Below are positions 7,712 to 16,655 of a DNA stretch of 17,172 bases, piece after piece. Position 1 is the first letter of the stretch, and every line of letters starts with the position of its first letter. Origin of the DNA: Porticoccaceae bacterium (lineage in GTDB: Bacteria > Pseudomonadota > Gammaproteobacteria > Pseudomonadales > Porticoccaceae); NCBI GenBank assembly GCA_002720735.1, contig PBJN01000003.1:1-17172 (forward strand). Direction: 5' to 3'. The translations under genes were made by a program, and so were the position numbers. The notes beneath the pieces are model-generated. The model was not told the origin of the DNA and did not search any database. It saw nothing but the letters and a program-made list of their open reading frames with translations.

Positions 7712-8422
7712 AATAACATCGATGCTCTTCTAACTTACCGCAATTAAGGTTTTGTTTAATCATTCGCAACCGAGTCAGGATACACGACCTGGATGCTAGG
7801 TCGAGTGGTCATTTTTTGCAATTCAATTGAATTTCGCTATCCCATTCATTGAGGGATGGCAAAGTTCAGGTCTCAACCATGCGGTCAACAAAAGGAGATA
7901 CCTATCAGCCGTGCTAGCGTTGTGTCTGATCGTTCAAATTCTATTTCTAATTTGTTTATCAATGACAGACCAATTATTATTTAGTCGTTCGATTCTGCGT
8001 TTTTTGCGGATGATTGGTAAAAACTTGCTTCACGAATCTTTCTTGATAGTCATGACTCTGAATCGTTGCTTAGAGCGTGCAGCAAAATACACCGAGTTTG
8101 CATATCCAATGCTTTTTCTGACTGGTGTGGAGAAGCAACCAGGTACGGTTCGGCGTGGGGTTCGCGTGAATTTAATTATGATCGCCGCGGATTTGTTCGT
8201 TCTATCTTCACTCCATTTTAACATGGACAACCAGTCACTGGCCTGCACAAAAGTATGTATATAATTTTGTTTATCCCAATGTGATCTTAAAATCTTTAGA
8301 TGCAAAATATTTTTTTCACCTTGTCAAAGCCCGAACAACGCCCAAAATTTTTTTGCTTGTGATATGCTTGCCATTGAACGTATCGATTAATTTAACCTCA
8401 ACAAAACACCTTCAAGTTTCTC
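7712..8422. other. Gene-poor region, possible decayed gene
   Basis: About 710 nt without a convincing intact gene. It must contain the selA promoter (minus strand) and that of the hydrolase gene (plus strand), but I cannot assign either firmly. On the plus strand the frame of ATG 7856 reads 42 protein-like residues to TAG 7982-7984, continues to TAA (8016-8018), then runs open to a TAA near 8220 with W-, G- and R-rich, protein-like content (for example S-D-W-C-G-E-A-T-R-Y-G-S-A-W-G). This may be a remnant interrupted by two stops. A 145-codon frame at 7827-8264 in another phase looks like a shadow. I recognise no family. Confidence 0.35.
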
Positions 8423-9361
8423 ATGCCTAAAAAGACCTCATCATCATTAGACCTTTTGTCATTGAACTTTTCGATCAGTGAACAGGCGAGGAAAATAATT
8501 GAAAACAAACCGTATAAATATCCGGAACGCTTGACTGAAAATATTCACAAAATCAGAGCTGAATTGAGAGCTTCTGCAGAACCATTGGTTCAGAAAGTCG
8601 TTGAATGTCATGCTGTTGAGATTTCTGAAAAAAATATCTGTGATGTTCATTGTTTAATTGTCTCTCCGAAAAAACGAACCTCTGATAAGAAGATCCTCTA
8701 TGCGTATGGTGGCGGTTTTGTAACTGGGAGTGCTTTTGAGGATTTGCCAATTTCAGTCCCGTTGAGTGCACTGTCTGGATTAGAGATTATCATCCCTGAA
8801 TATCGTTTAGCACCAGAATATCCTTGGCCGGCCGCGTGTGACGATGTGATCAAAGTTTATTGTGAATTGGCAGAAGAAATATCGGTAATTACCGGTGAGT
8901 CAGCGGGAGGAAATCTCGCATTGGTAACTTTATTACGTGCAAAAAAGCTCGGCCTGACACTGCCGAAAGCAGTTGTGCTTCTGTCCCCGTGGTGCAATCT
9001 ATTGAATGAGGGTGATAGTCTTTTGTTTAATGAAGGCAGGGACCCGACGCTTTCCATTCAGCAATCTAAAAGGGCATCGGCTCATTATGCTCCAGGTCAA
9101 GATTTGTGTAATCCCGAGATTTCACCTCTGTTTGGAAGTTTTTATGGCATCCCTGCGAAGGTGCTTATTTCGAGTGGAACCAGAGATCTTTTATTAAGCC
9201 AGTCAGTTCAACTAACTAGCTCGCTAAGAGACTTTGATGTGGATGTTGATCTGCGTATCCGTGATGGCCTATGGCACGTTTATGAGTGGGATGCAGAATT
9301 ACCAGAGGCGATTGCATCCATTAGACAGACTGCCGAATTTATACAAAATTCTATTTCTTAA
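8423..9361 (+). CDS. Alpha/beta hydrolase of the hormone-sensitive-lipase family
   Basis: Cytoplasmic carboxylesterase-type hydrolase of 312 residues, within the usual range for this family. The nucleophile elbow is G-E-S-A-G at 158-162 (Ser160). Nearby family marks are P-E-Y-R-L-A-P-E-Y-P-W-P-A-A (125-138) and L-S-P-W (187-190). The remaining triad members are probably Asp255 (S-G-T-R-D-L-L-L) and His285 (G-L-W-H-V-Y-E-W). The oxyanion motif is Y-G-G-G-F at 95-99, with Tyr where most members have His (H-G-G-G). No signal peptide is seen. The start at 8423 is the first ATG of the frame; I see no strong ribosome site. The next gene lies 102 nt downstream on the same strand. The substrate is unknown; a short-chain ester or amide is likely. 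Confidence 0.9.
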   Translation: MPKKTSSSLDLLSLNFSISEQARKIIENKPYKYPERLTENIHKIRAELRASAEPLVQKVVECHAVEISEKNICDVHCLIVSPKKRTSDKKILYAYGGGFVTGSAFEDLPISVPLSALSGLEIIIPEYRLAPEYPWPAACDDVIKVYCELAEEISVITGESAGGNLALVTLLRAKKLGLTLPKAVVLLSPWCNLLNEGDSLLFNEGRDPTLSIQQSKRASAHYAPGQDLCNPEISPLFGSFYGIPAKVLISSGTRDLLLSQSVQLTSSLRDFDVDVDLRIRDGLWHVYEWDAELPEAIASIRQTAEFIQNSIS

Positions 9362-9463
9362 AAAGTCAGCAAAAACTTCCTACTGGTCAATTTTTAGACT
9401 AAAGTTTAATTACATTAATAGAGGCAAAGAGTCACAGTTCAGACCAGAGGAAACGTCCCGTTT

Positions 9464-10630
9464 ATGGTAAACCTACAAGAAGACAAAGATCTTAAAAACA
9501 ATGTCAAGATTAGTGGACGACGCTTTGAGGAGTCCCCATTTGTAGCGAGGTACATTTCATCAAAAACTGTTCGGGGTGTTTACGCTAATCGCTTTTTTGC
9601 AGTCTACAATGGTGAAGACTTCTTGTCGAAGTATTGGTTGTTGCGTCGTAAAGCTCTTATTTTTGACGTGCCAGAGAAACCAATTGAAATCACTGGGCCA
9701 GACGCCGAGCGTTTTCTCGAAAAGATTTTGACGCGGAAGGTGTCTGGCATAAAAGAAGGGCGAGGTTTTTACGCACTTGCTTGCACACCGAATGGTGGCA
9801 TTTTTATGGATGGGGTTCTTTTTAAGCTGGGGCATGAAAAATATTGGTATGTTCAGGCTGACGGTCCGTTTGAAACATGGCTTTTGGCAAATTGTGGTGG
9901 TTACGACATAGAGATATCAGATCCAAATTCTCGTGTGTTACAAATTCAGGGGCCTCTCTCAATTGAGATTATGAAGGCGGCGTCGGGGGGAGAGATTGAT
10001 GAGTCGATGTCATATTATCAATCTGGATTTTTTAACATTGGTGGTCAACGGCTTTTCGTCTCCCGCTCTGGTTTCACCAATGAACTGGGTTTCGAAATTT
10101 ATTGCAATGGTGCTGCCACGGATCACCTCGCGCTCTGGGACCATCTTATGTTCCATGGTGAGCCACTTGGCATGGAGTTTTCATCAACCCGGGCAATGAC
10201 TATTCGTCGGATTGAAGGAGGTATTCTTGGGAATACAACCGACATGGATACAAGTATGACCCCATATGACGCTGGTCTCGGTTCTTTTGTAAACCTAACA
10301 AAAGGTGATTTCGTTGGCCGTGATGCACTTGTAAAAGCTGACAAAAAACGCCTGTTGATGGGTTTAACATGTGCAGACGCAACTCCCAATTCTTCTTGTG
10401 ACGTTATTTACGGCGACATGATCTTGGGTACTGTCACTACAGGGGTACCATCGCCCACGCTTGGACTAGGCATTGGCTATGTAAAATTTAAAACGCCAGG
10501 TGATTGGACTGGTAAAGAGATGAAACTAAGATTTTCTGATGGCAATGAGTATAACTGCTCGATTGTTGATTTGCCATTTTTTGACAAAGATCATCTCATT
10601 GTGAGAGGCATAGATAGAAAAATTCCCTAA
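9464..10630 (+). CDS. GcvT-family aminomethyltransferase, DMSP-demethylase (DmdA)-like
   Basis: Protein of 388 residues of the folate-binding GcvT fold, which moves a methyl or methylene group from an amine or sulfonium compound to tetrahydrofolate. Family marks are I-E-I-T-G-P-D-A-E-R-F-L (74-85), N-G-G-I-F-M-D-G-V (110-118, containing the probable equivalent of the GcvT active-site Asp), S-R-S-G-F-T-N-E-L-G-F-E-I-Y (200-213), and G-V-P-S-P-T-L-G-L-G-I-G-Y-V (327-340) in the C-terminal barrel. The N-terminus (S-P-F-V-A-R-Y ... F-A-V-Y-N-G) resembles DmdA and related clades more than glycine-cleavage GcvT, and no gcvH or gcvP is nearby. AGAGGA lies about 12 nt before the ATG. Its stop overlaps that of the convergent aldehyde dehydrogenase gene. 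Beside a betaine-type transporter, a methylated amine or DMSP-like compound is the likely substrate class, but this is inference. Confidence 0.85.
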   Translation: MVNLQEDKDLKNNVKISGRRFEESPFVARYISSKTVRGVYANRFFAVYNGEDFLSKYWLLRRKALIFDVPEKPIEITGPDAERFLEKILTRKVSGIKEGRGFYALACTPNGGIFMDGVLFKLGHEKYWYVQADGPFETWLLANCGGYDIEISDPNSRVLQIQGPLSIEIMKAASGGEIDESMSYYQSGFFNIGGQRLFVSRSGFTNELGFEIYCNGAATDHLALWDHLMFHGEPLGMEFSSTRAMTIRRIEGGILGNTTDMDTSMTPYDAGLGSFVNLTKGDFVGRDALVKADKKRLLMGLTCADATPNSSCDVIYGDMILGTVTTGVPSPTLGLGIGYVKFKTPGDWTGKEMKLRFSDGNEYNCSIVDLPFFDKDHLIVRGIDRKIP

Positions 10631-12054
10631 CTAAAGCCATGTAGAGACTTTGTCTCGAGAAAATCTTCAAGCCCAAGCAAACCGCCTTCACGGCCGTTTC
10701 CTGACTGCTTGTAACCACCAAATGGGGTGCCATATTCAACGCCTGCTCCATTAAAGTGGACAGAGCCTGCTCTTAGTTTTTTGGCAACTCTCTTGGCTTT
10801 ATCGATATCACCTGTCTGTATGAATGAAGCTAATCCGTAAGGAGTATCGTTTGCAATTTCAACCGCTTCGTCCTCATCTTGGAATGGTATAATAACTAAC
10901 ACTGGTCCAAAAATTTCTTCGCGCGCTATGCGCATATTGTTGTTCGCATCACAGAAAATAGTAGGTTTTGCATACCATCCCACATCAAGACCAGCTGGTT
11001 TGCCAAGGCCACCAGTCAGCAAGCGGCAGCCCTCGTCGATTCCAATCTTGATCATTGATTGCACCCGATCAAACTGGATCTTGTCAAAAAGTGGACCAAT
11101 TTCAGTGGCCGCATCTTTCGGATCTCCAACTTTTATGCGCTCAGCTACCGTCTTAGCTATAACCAATGCTTTCTCATAACATGATTTTTCGACTAGAAGT
11201 CGTGTAGGCGCATCACATGATTGGCCTGTGTTTGACATGCATTCTTTAACAGAGTACTCAATTCTATCATCAAGGTTACAATCCGCGAAAACAATATTTG
11301 GTGATTTGCCGCCGAGTTCGAGAGTCACTCTTTTGACTGTTTCAGCCGCATCGTGGGTCACCGCTGATCCAGCTCTTGTTGATCCCGTGAAGGAGATCAT
11401 TTGTATGTCAGAGTGCCGCGACATTGCTGACCCTACAATCGGACCCTCTCCGTTGATTAGATTGAAAACGCCTGTGGGGCACCCTGCCTCGTGCATTATT
11501 TCTGCGTAAATCATCGCAGATATTGGCGTGTGTTCACTCGGCTTAAGTATGCAACAACAACCTGTTGCAATCGCTGGTAGCACCTTCAAAGCAACCTGAT
11601 TAATTGGCCAGTTCCATGGGGTAATTAAACCACACACTCCGATTGGTTCGCGTAAAAGTATATCGCCGTTGGGTAGCTCAACTTCTTCGTCTAATTCGCA
11701 TAACGCGTTGATAAAAGCATCAAGATGCCCAATCGCTGCGTCAGCTTGTGCTTCTCGGGAAAAGGTAATTGGAGTGCCCATCTCACAGAGCATCGCTTGC
11801 GCGAGTTCTTCGAACCGTCTTTCTGTTACCTTTTTAATTTTTTTTAGCAAACTGAGGCGGTCATCTTTACTGCTTTGACCAAAACTTTTAAATGCAGAGT
11901 TTGCCGCCACCACTGCTCGGTTGACGTCTAATTCGCTGCCTAATGGCAAAATCCCAATTTGCTCTTCGGTGGCTGGATTCAGGATTGGCATGCTGGCACT
12001 CGACAGCGGTGAAACCCACTCGCCATTAATGTAAAATTTGCTCAAGTTTTTCAT
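10627..12054 (-). CDS. NAD(P)-dependent aldehyde dehydrogenase (betaine-aldehyde-dehydrogenase-like)
   Basis: Oxidizes an aldehyde to the acid with NAD(P)+ in the cytoplasm; 475 residues, normal for the superfamily. The Asn of the oxyanion site is in T-P-W-N-W-P (145-150), the nucleotide-binding segment F-T-G-S-T-R-A-G is at 222-229, the general base Glu246 is in L-E-L-G-G-K, and the catalytic Cys280 is in N-T-G-Q-S-C-D-A-P-T-R. E-E-I-F-G-P-V is present in the C-terminal third. AAAGGGGC precedes the ATG by about 5 nt. It lies 22 nt after the iron-type alcohol dehydrogenase gene, so the two probably catalyse successive alcohol-aldehyde-acid steps. With the quaternary-amine transporter upstream, betaine aldehyde is the best-supported substrate by analogy with Bacillus GbsA, though other aldehydes are possible. 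Confidence 0.93.
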   Translation of the reverse strand: MKNLSKFYINGEWVSPLSSASMPILNPATEEQIGILPLGSELDVNRAVVAANSAFKSFGQSSKDDRLSLLKKIKKVTERRFEELAQAMLCEMGTPITFSREAQADAAIGHLDAFINALCELDEEVELPNGDILLREPIGVCGLITPWNWPINQVALKVLPAIATGCCCILKPSEHTPISAMIYAEIMHEAGCPTGVFNLINGEGPIVGSAMSRHSDIQMISFTGSTRAGSAVTHDAAETVKRVTLELGGKSPNIVFADCNLDDRIEYSVKECMSNTGQSCDAPTRLLVEKSCYEKALVIAKTVAERIKVGDPKDAATEIGPLFDKIQFDRVQSMIKIGIDEGCRLLTGGLGKPAGLDVGWYAKPTIFCDANNNMRIAREEIFGPVLVIIPFQDEDEAVEIANDTPYGLASFIQTGDIDKAKRVAKKLRAGSVHFNGAGVEYGTPFGGYKQSGNGREGGLLGLEDFLETKSLHGFS

Positions 12055-12076
12055 TTTTGCCCCTTTTTAAATCCGT

Positions 12077-13267
12077 TTATTGGCGAGCTTCAGTGATCGC
12101 GTTTTCTATAAGTCGCTGCATCTCCTTAACATCAGCTTTTCTTGGATTTGTTGTTGCTGCACTGTCCAAAAGGGCTTTTTCTGCAATGCGTTCAGCACAG
12201 CTCACTGGAATTCCAATATCTTGTAACGATTTTGGAATCGCAATTTCGTCAAGAATTTGCTCGATTCGGCTGATAAACGACTTTTCAGTACTTTCAGAAA
12301 TCCCCATAGCATCTGCCATTCTTTTAATTTTTTGATCCTGATTCAGAAGATTAAATCTTAATATTACAGGTAAGACTATGGCATTGGTCAGCCCGTGCTG
12401 CGTGTCATATTCAGCGCCAATCATGTGTGAAATTGCATGAACAAAACCGAGGCCTTTTGCAAAAGCGATTCCCGCTAAACATGAACCGACTAGCATACCC
12501 CCTCTGGCAGCCAAATTCTCTGGCTCCTTAATTACGAGAGGTAGGTTTTTAGCAACAAGAGATAAGCCCTCCAGTGCCATTGCGTCACAAAGCGGATGAA
12601 AACCTGGCACAAGATAGGCTTCAATTGCGTGGATCATGGCATCGGCCCCTGTCCAAGCTGTTAGATCTGGTGGCAAATTAACAGTTAATTCGGGGTCTAA
12701 CAAAGCTACTGTAGGGCTAAGTTTCGGATGGCAAATACAAAACTTCATTCCTTTTCCTGTGTCCGTCACCATAGCTGTGCTCGCAGTTTCAGCACCAGTT
12801 CCAGCAGTCGTTGGTATGGTGATTAACTTTGGAAAAGCGCGATCCCCATCAATTTTTGGCGCTGGCTTTTCCCACTCAAAGTCCCATAAATTAATATCAT
12901 TGTAGGCTGTTAAACAGATAGATTTGCCGCCATCCATTGCGCTACCTCCACCAATTGCGATAACTGTGTCGTGCGCTCCAGAGATAAAAAAATCCCGGCC
13001 AACTGAGATTTCGTCATCACGTGGATTTGGAGATATTTCTGAGAAAAGTGAGCTTCTTAGGCCTTCGTTTGATAAAAAATTTTGGGCTTTTTCAATAAAC
13101 GGCAACCCCTTACTTCCTCGATCTGTTACAATTAGTGGATTAGTTATACCCTCAGAAATGCAAATTTTGCCTAATTCAGAAAACCTCCCCGGGCCATAAA
13201 CAATAGGGACTGGAAATGTCCAGTCCTGTGAGACAAGCATTTCTTCCTGTTTGAAACTTGAGGTCAT
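12077..13267 (-). CDS. Iron-containing (type III) alcohol dehydrogenase, GbsB-like role proposed
   Basis: NAD-linked dehydrogenase of 396 residues, the usual family size. The nucleotide-binding domain shows V-I-A-I-G-G-G-S-A-M-D-G-G-K (102-115) and I-P-T-T-A-G-T-G-A-E (151-160). The four metal ligands are visible as D209 and H213 (A-D-A-M-I-H-A-I-E-A-Y), H277 (F-V-H-A-I-S-H) and H291 (Q-H-G), with the same 14-residue spacing between the last two as in FucO. The gene starts 57 nt after the fused permease stop and ends 22 nt before the aldehyde dehydrogenase, all on the same strand, so it is probably part of one operon. By context it may oxidize choline or a similar amino alcohol, as type III GbsB does in Bacillus. 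Sequence alone does not give the substrate. Confidence 0.93.
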   Translation of the reverse strand: MTSSFKQEEMLVSQDWTFPVPIVYGPGRFSELGKICISEGITNPLIVTDRGSKGLPFIEKAQNFLSNEGLRSSLFSEISPNPRDDEISVGRDFFISGAHDTVIAIGGGSAMDGGKSICLTAYNDINLWDFEWEKPAPKIDGDRAFPKLITIPTTAGTGAETASTAMVTDTGKGMKFCICHPKLSPTVALLDPELTVNLPPDLTAWTGADAMIHAIEAYLVPGFHPLCDAMALEGLSLVAKNLPLVIKEPENLAARGGMLVGSCLAGIAFAKGLGFVHAISHMIGAEYDTQHGLTNAIVLPVILRFNLLNQDQKIKRMADAMGISESTEKSFISRIEQILDEIAIPKSLQDIGIPVSCAERIAEKALLDSAATTNPRKADVKEMQRLIENAITEARQ

Positions 13268-13324
13268 TCAATTTCTCATTTTCATAAAGTCAGCCAGTAT
13301 TAAATTATCAAACCGATTTGCTCG

Positions 13325-15400
13325 TTATAAGAGAATTCCATACTTTTCCTGTCTTCTTCGACTCCAGGATTGGGTCATTCTGTCAGCAATCATCGCGATA
13401 ATGGCTAAACCCATTCCAGCAATCAGACCTACTCCAAAGTTTCCATCACTCAGGCCAATGTAAACAATTTGTTCAAGTCCATTCGTGCCAACTAATGCTG
13501 CAATGACAAGCATGGCAATGCCAAACATGATAGTTTGATTCAAACCAAGCATCATCACAGGGAGCGCCAACGGGATCTTTACTGACCATAGCATCTGTTT
13601 GTTTGTACAGCCCATCATCCTCGCAGCTTCTATAACACCGTTCGGTAAGTTGCGAAGTCCGTGTTCCGTGTAACGTATCGCAGGAACTATCGCGTATGCA
13701 ATAATTGCAAGAAGCGCGGTAAATTCCCCGATTTTAAATATCATTACGAAAGGGATTAAAATAACAAACAATGGCATTGTCTGGAGCGTGTCGTTTATAG
13801 GTCGCAAAATCGCGGAAACCGTGTCGTTGTTTGCAGCCCAAATACCAAGCGCGGAACCCAAAATAAATGAAACTATTACCGCAATTCCACAAAGATAAAC
13901 GGACAGCATTGTTTCAGGCCAAATACCACTCAAAGCAAGGAAAGTAAGGCCGGCACATGTCGCCAATCCAAGTTTGTGGCCACCTATCTTCCAAGCAATG
14001 AACGTATATATCATTATCACAGCAGGCCATGGCATCTTAGTAAGACCTATGTAGAAAAAAATGCCAAAAAGTATGAAAACAAAAGCGAGCTGTTGGCTTA
14101 TTCTTAAGCCGCACCACAGGGCAACCAAACAAATTGCGATCGCGTAGGCTGTGGAGTGCCAAGCCTGCAACTCAAAGCCCCAAGTGAAGGGACTCACAGA
14201 ACCTTGCAGTCCAATTTTAGCAGGAAGCATAACAAAGAAAAAGGCAATGGTTTTAATCGACTCAATTTGCTCACGATAATTTACAATTATATAAGTGAGA
14301 CCTTCGTTCATCACTCGTGCAGGATTTACTTCCATTTCGCGCGGCCACACATCAAAGATCGGTGTCAGTGCAGCTAATATGTAAAACAAAAAGCTTCCAG
14401 AAATAGCAACAAACCAATAAGCGTGGCGGGAGAGGCCGTTATTAGTAAGCGTCTGGTAATCACTTGAATGCTTAGCAAATCCAGATGTGATACGATCAAT
14501 AAGCATGGCGATCAATGCAATAACAAGCCCTGCGAGGAGACTCTCACCAAATTGTGCCTTGCGAATTTGCGATAGCACTTCCCAGCCAATATCTGCAGTA
14601 CCTCCTATTATTGAGGCTATGATCACCATACTGAGAGAGGCCATCGTGGTCTGATTGACACCCAGCAACAACTGTTTTTTGGCATTAGGAATTCTGACTT
14701 GCCAAAATAATTGTCCTTTGGTTGTTCCAGACATCAAGCCGGACTCAATGATTTCTAAGGGCACGCGACGCAATCCAATAATTGTATTTCGCACCATGGG
14801 AGGAAAGGAATACAGAACACTTGCGATCAGGCCCACAACCGTACCGAACCCGAATAACATGAGAATTAGCAACAGGTAAGCAAACGCTGGAACTGTTTGC
14901 AGTATGTCAAGCATAGGCATTATAAATTTTTCAGCGCGTTTTGAGTTAAACGCCCATACACCGAAACCAAACCCGAAACCAATAGCCATCGGCACAGAAA
15001 TCACGACTAATGAGAGTGTATTCATGCTCTCTGACCAGTATCCGATCACAACCATGTAAAAGCATGCTACTGCTGCAAAAACAGCAAGCCGCCAACCTGA
15101 TGCAATGAAAGCTACCATACAAAACATGAAGCTGATAACAACCCATGGTAATGATTGAAGCAACACGCGCACACCTTTTATGGGCCACTCAAGAAGCCAT
15201 GAGACGCCCATAAAAAACCAACCAAGATGCTTGATCATCAAGTCCATAATTAAATTTAAAAATAAATCAAACGGAACAAAAAACTTTTCCGGGAATGCAA
15301 TAAGCCAACTAAATTGGCTTTGAACTGAAACTAGAAAAACAGTGATCAGGATAATGCTTAGCCAGCCAACAGAGTCTTTTTGAAGATTTAGCCCTGTCAT
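13325..15400 (-). CDS. proW: Fused two-domain glycine betaine/choline-type ABC permease (ProW family)
   Basis: Inner-membrane permease of 691 residues, about twice the usual ProW length because two permease domains are joined. The first domain (about 125-310) has L-D-I-L-Q-T-V-P-A-F-A-Y-L-L-L (164-178) and an EAA loop around 217-241. The second (about 500-680) has I-N-D-T-L-Q-T-M-P-L-F-V-I and an EAA loop E-A-A-R-M-M-G-C-T-N-K-Q-M near 595-610. Many hydrophobic helices lie between, including an extra hydrophobic stretch linking the halves. Its ATG overlaps the ATPase stop by 4 nt (ATGA), showing tight coupling. The fusion gives both halves of the membrane channel in one chain. Family members move glycine betaine, choline, proline betaine or carnitine; the ligand here is not resolved. 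Confidence 0.93.
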   Translation of the reverse strand: MTGLNLQKDSVGWLSIILITVFLVSVQSQFSWLIAFPEKFFVPFDLFLNLIMDLMIKHLGWFFMGVSWLLEWPIKGVRVLLQSLPWVVISFMFCMVAFIASGWRLAVFAAVACFYMVVIGYWSESMNTLSLVVISVPMAIGFGFGFGVWAFNSKRAEKFIMPMLDILQTVPAFAYLLLILMLFGFGTVVGLIASVLYSFPPMVRNTIIGLRRVPLEIIESGLMSGTTKGQLFWQVRIPNAKKQLLLGVNQTTMASLSMVIIASIIGGTADIGWEVLSQIRKAQFGESLLAGLVIALIAMLIDRITSGFAKHSSDYQTLTNNGLSRHAYWFVAISGSFLFYILAALTPIFDVWPREMEVNPARVMNEGLTYIIVNYREQIESIKTIAFFFVMLPAKIGLQGSVSPFTWGFELQAWHSTAYAIAICLVALWCGLRISQQLAFVFILFGIFFYIGLTKMPWPAVIMIYTFIAWKIGGHKLGLATCAGLTFLALSGIWPETMLSVYLCGIAVIVSFILGSALGIWAANNDTVSAILRPINDTLQTMPLFVILIPFVMIFKIGEFTALLAIIAYAIVPAIRYTEHGLRNLPNGVIEAARMMGCTNKQMLWSVKIPLALPVMMLGLNQTIMFGIAMLVIAALVGTNGLEQIVYIGLSDGNFGVGLIAGMGLAIIAMIADRMTQSWSRRRQEKYGILL

Positions 15401-16485
15401 GTTGCAGACTTCACCTCAGCCGGATCTGAGTTGGATCCCGAGGCAAGCGCGGCCAGTACCGTTCTTGCAGTCGCAATTCCAACTATGGAACCGTCCTTAT
15501 TTTCGACCAGGACGCCTTTTTCGTGGGTTGAGAGGTATCCAAGAAGTCGATCTATCTGAGTGTCTGCTGCCACCCTGCCTAATCCTTTGGTTGACCCACT
15601 CGCTTTTTCGCAAACATCAGCTGCGCTCAGAATGGACTCCCATGGCACATCAGTTGTAAATTCGCGGACGTAGTCATCAATCGGATTGAGAATAAGTTCC
15701 ACGGGGCGCCCTATTTGTACTATAGCACCGTCACGCATTATTGCCATACGATCCGCTAACCTAAGAGCCTCTTGGAAATCGTGCGTTATAAATACGATAG
15801 ATTTGCGCAACATGGATTGAATACGAAGAAATTCATCTTGCATTTTTTTTCTGATTAAAGGGTCAAGCGCCGAAAAAGGTTCGTCCAAGAGCCAGATCTC
15901 CGGCTCAACAGCGAGCGACCGTGCTATCCCCACACGTTGTTGTTGCCCGCCAGACAACTCATTTGGGAAGTTAGTTTCACGGCCTTGCAGTCCAACCAAT
16001 TCGATGACCCGTTCAGCTTGCGCGTAACGACTTACTTCTTTTATGCCTTGCAATTTTAATGGAAAAGCTACGTTGTCAATTACGTTGAGATGTGGCATCA
16101 ATCCGAAGCTTTGAAAAACCATGCCCATCTTATGTCTACGAACCTCTGTTAATTCTTCTGGAGATTTTGCCAGAAGGTTTTCGCCATCCAATAGTATTGT
16201 GCCTGCTGTAGGCTCTACCAATCGGGAAAGGCAGCGAACAATCGTTGATTTTCCCGAACCAGACAGGCCCATAATCACGAATATCTCACCCGCATACACG
16301 TCAAAGCTAACATTTGCGTTTGCTACGATATGGTTGCTGGTTGATATATCACGGGCAAGTCCATTTGCGTCATCTACCAGCCCAATTTTGTTGTTGAAAA
16401 ACTGATTTGGATCATCGCCGTAGATTTTCCAGATGTTTTGGCAAGAGAGTTTAATTTTTGTTTTGCTTGCGACAACTTTCCTCAT
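15397..16485 (-). CDS. proV: ProV-type quaternary-amine ABC transporter ATPase with C-terminal CBS region
   Basis: ATP-hydrolysing subunit that powers the ProW-type permease. An AGTG-adjacent GGGAG lies 6 nt before the ATG at 16485, so I prefer this over the TTG one codon upstream (362 residues). The N-terminal K-I-Y-G segment and the family's long insert before the ATPase core are present. In ATG numbering, Walker A G-L-S-G-S-G-K-S is at 73-80, the Q-loop is V-F-Q-S-F-G-L-M-P-H, the signature L-S-G-G-Q-Q-Q-R is at 177-184, Walker B I-W-L-L-D-E-P is at 197-203, and the switch His is near 235. The last ~75 residues are CBS-like (K-G-V-L-V-E-N-K-D-G-S-I-V-G-I-A-T), the module that senses osmotic or ionic state in OpuA-type transporters, though only about one repeat is visible here. 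Confidence 0.95.
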   Translation of the reverse strand: MRKVVASKTKIKLSCQNIWKIYGDDPNQFFNNKIGLVDDANGLARDISTSNHIVANANVSFDVYAGEIFVIMGLSGSGKSTIVRCLSRLVEPTAGTILLDGENLLAKSPEELTEVRRHKMGMVFQSFGLMPHLNVIDNVAFPLKLQGIKEVSRYAQAERVIELVGLQGRETNFPNELSGGQQQRVGIARSLAVEPEIWLLDEPFSALDPLIRKKMQDEFLRIQSMLRKSIVFITHDFQEALRLADRMAIMRDGAIVQIGRPVELILNPIDDYVREFTTDVPWESILSAADVCEKASGSTKGLGRVAADTQIDRLLGYLSTHEKGVLVENKDGSIVGIATARTVLAALASGSNSDPAEVKSAT

Positions 16486-16602
16486 CAAGCACTCCCTTCA
16501 AACTTCTATCACTTTCTTTTTTTTTGCAGGCAATATGTAGAGAAATGAAATGTTCCCTTGCGCTCTAAGGAGAGGATCAATCATTGGTTTATATTTTAGA
16601 CA

Positions 16603-16633
16603 GCTGAGAGCGGCTACATTCGCCGCTCTCAGC
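16603..16633 (-). terminator. Intercistronic hairpin between proX and proV
   Basis: Perfect 12-bp inverted repeat: GCTGAGAGCGGC at 16603-16614, complement at 16622-16633, loop of 7 nt. It lies 22 nt after the binding-protein stop and about 120 nt before proV. On the minus strand it is followed by TGTCTAAAATATAAA rather than a U run, so it is a poor intrinsic terminator. Differential expression or mRNA protection of the proX segment is the likely role. The rest of 16489-16655 shows no other gene. Confidence 0.75.
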
Positions 16634-16655
16634 ATAATTTACGCTAAATAAAAAG

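Noticed and set aside
7827..8264. Plus-strand frame of 145 codons as a membrane protein.
   Set aside because: Composition is irregular, there is no ribosome site, and another phase looks more protein-like over the same stretch.
8030..8305. Minus-strand frame of 91 codons.
   Set aside because: It has no recognisable motif or ribosome site, and it overlaps the better candidate remnant on the plus strand.
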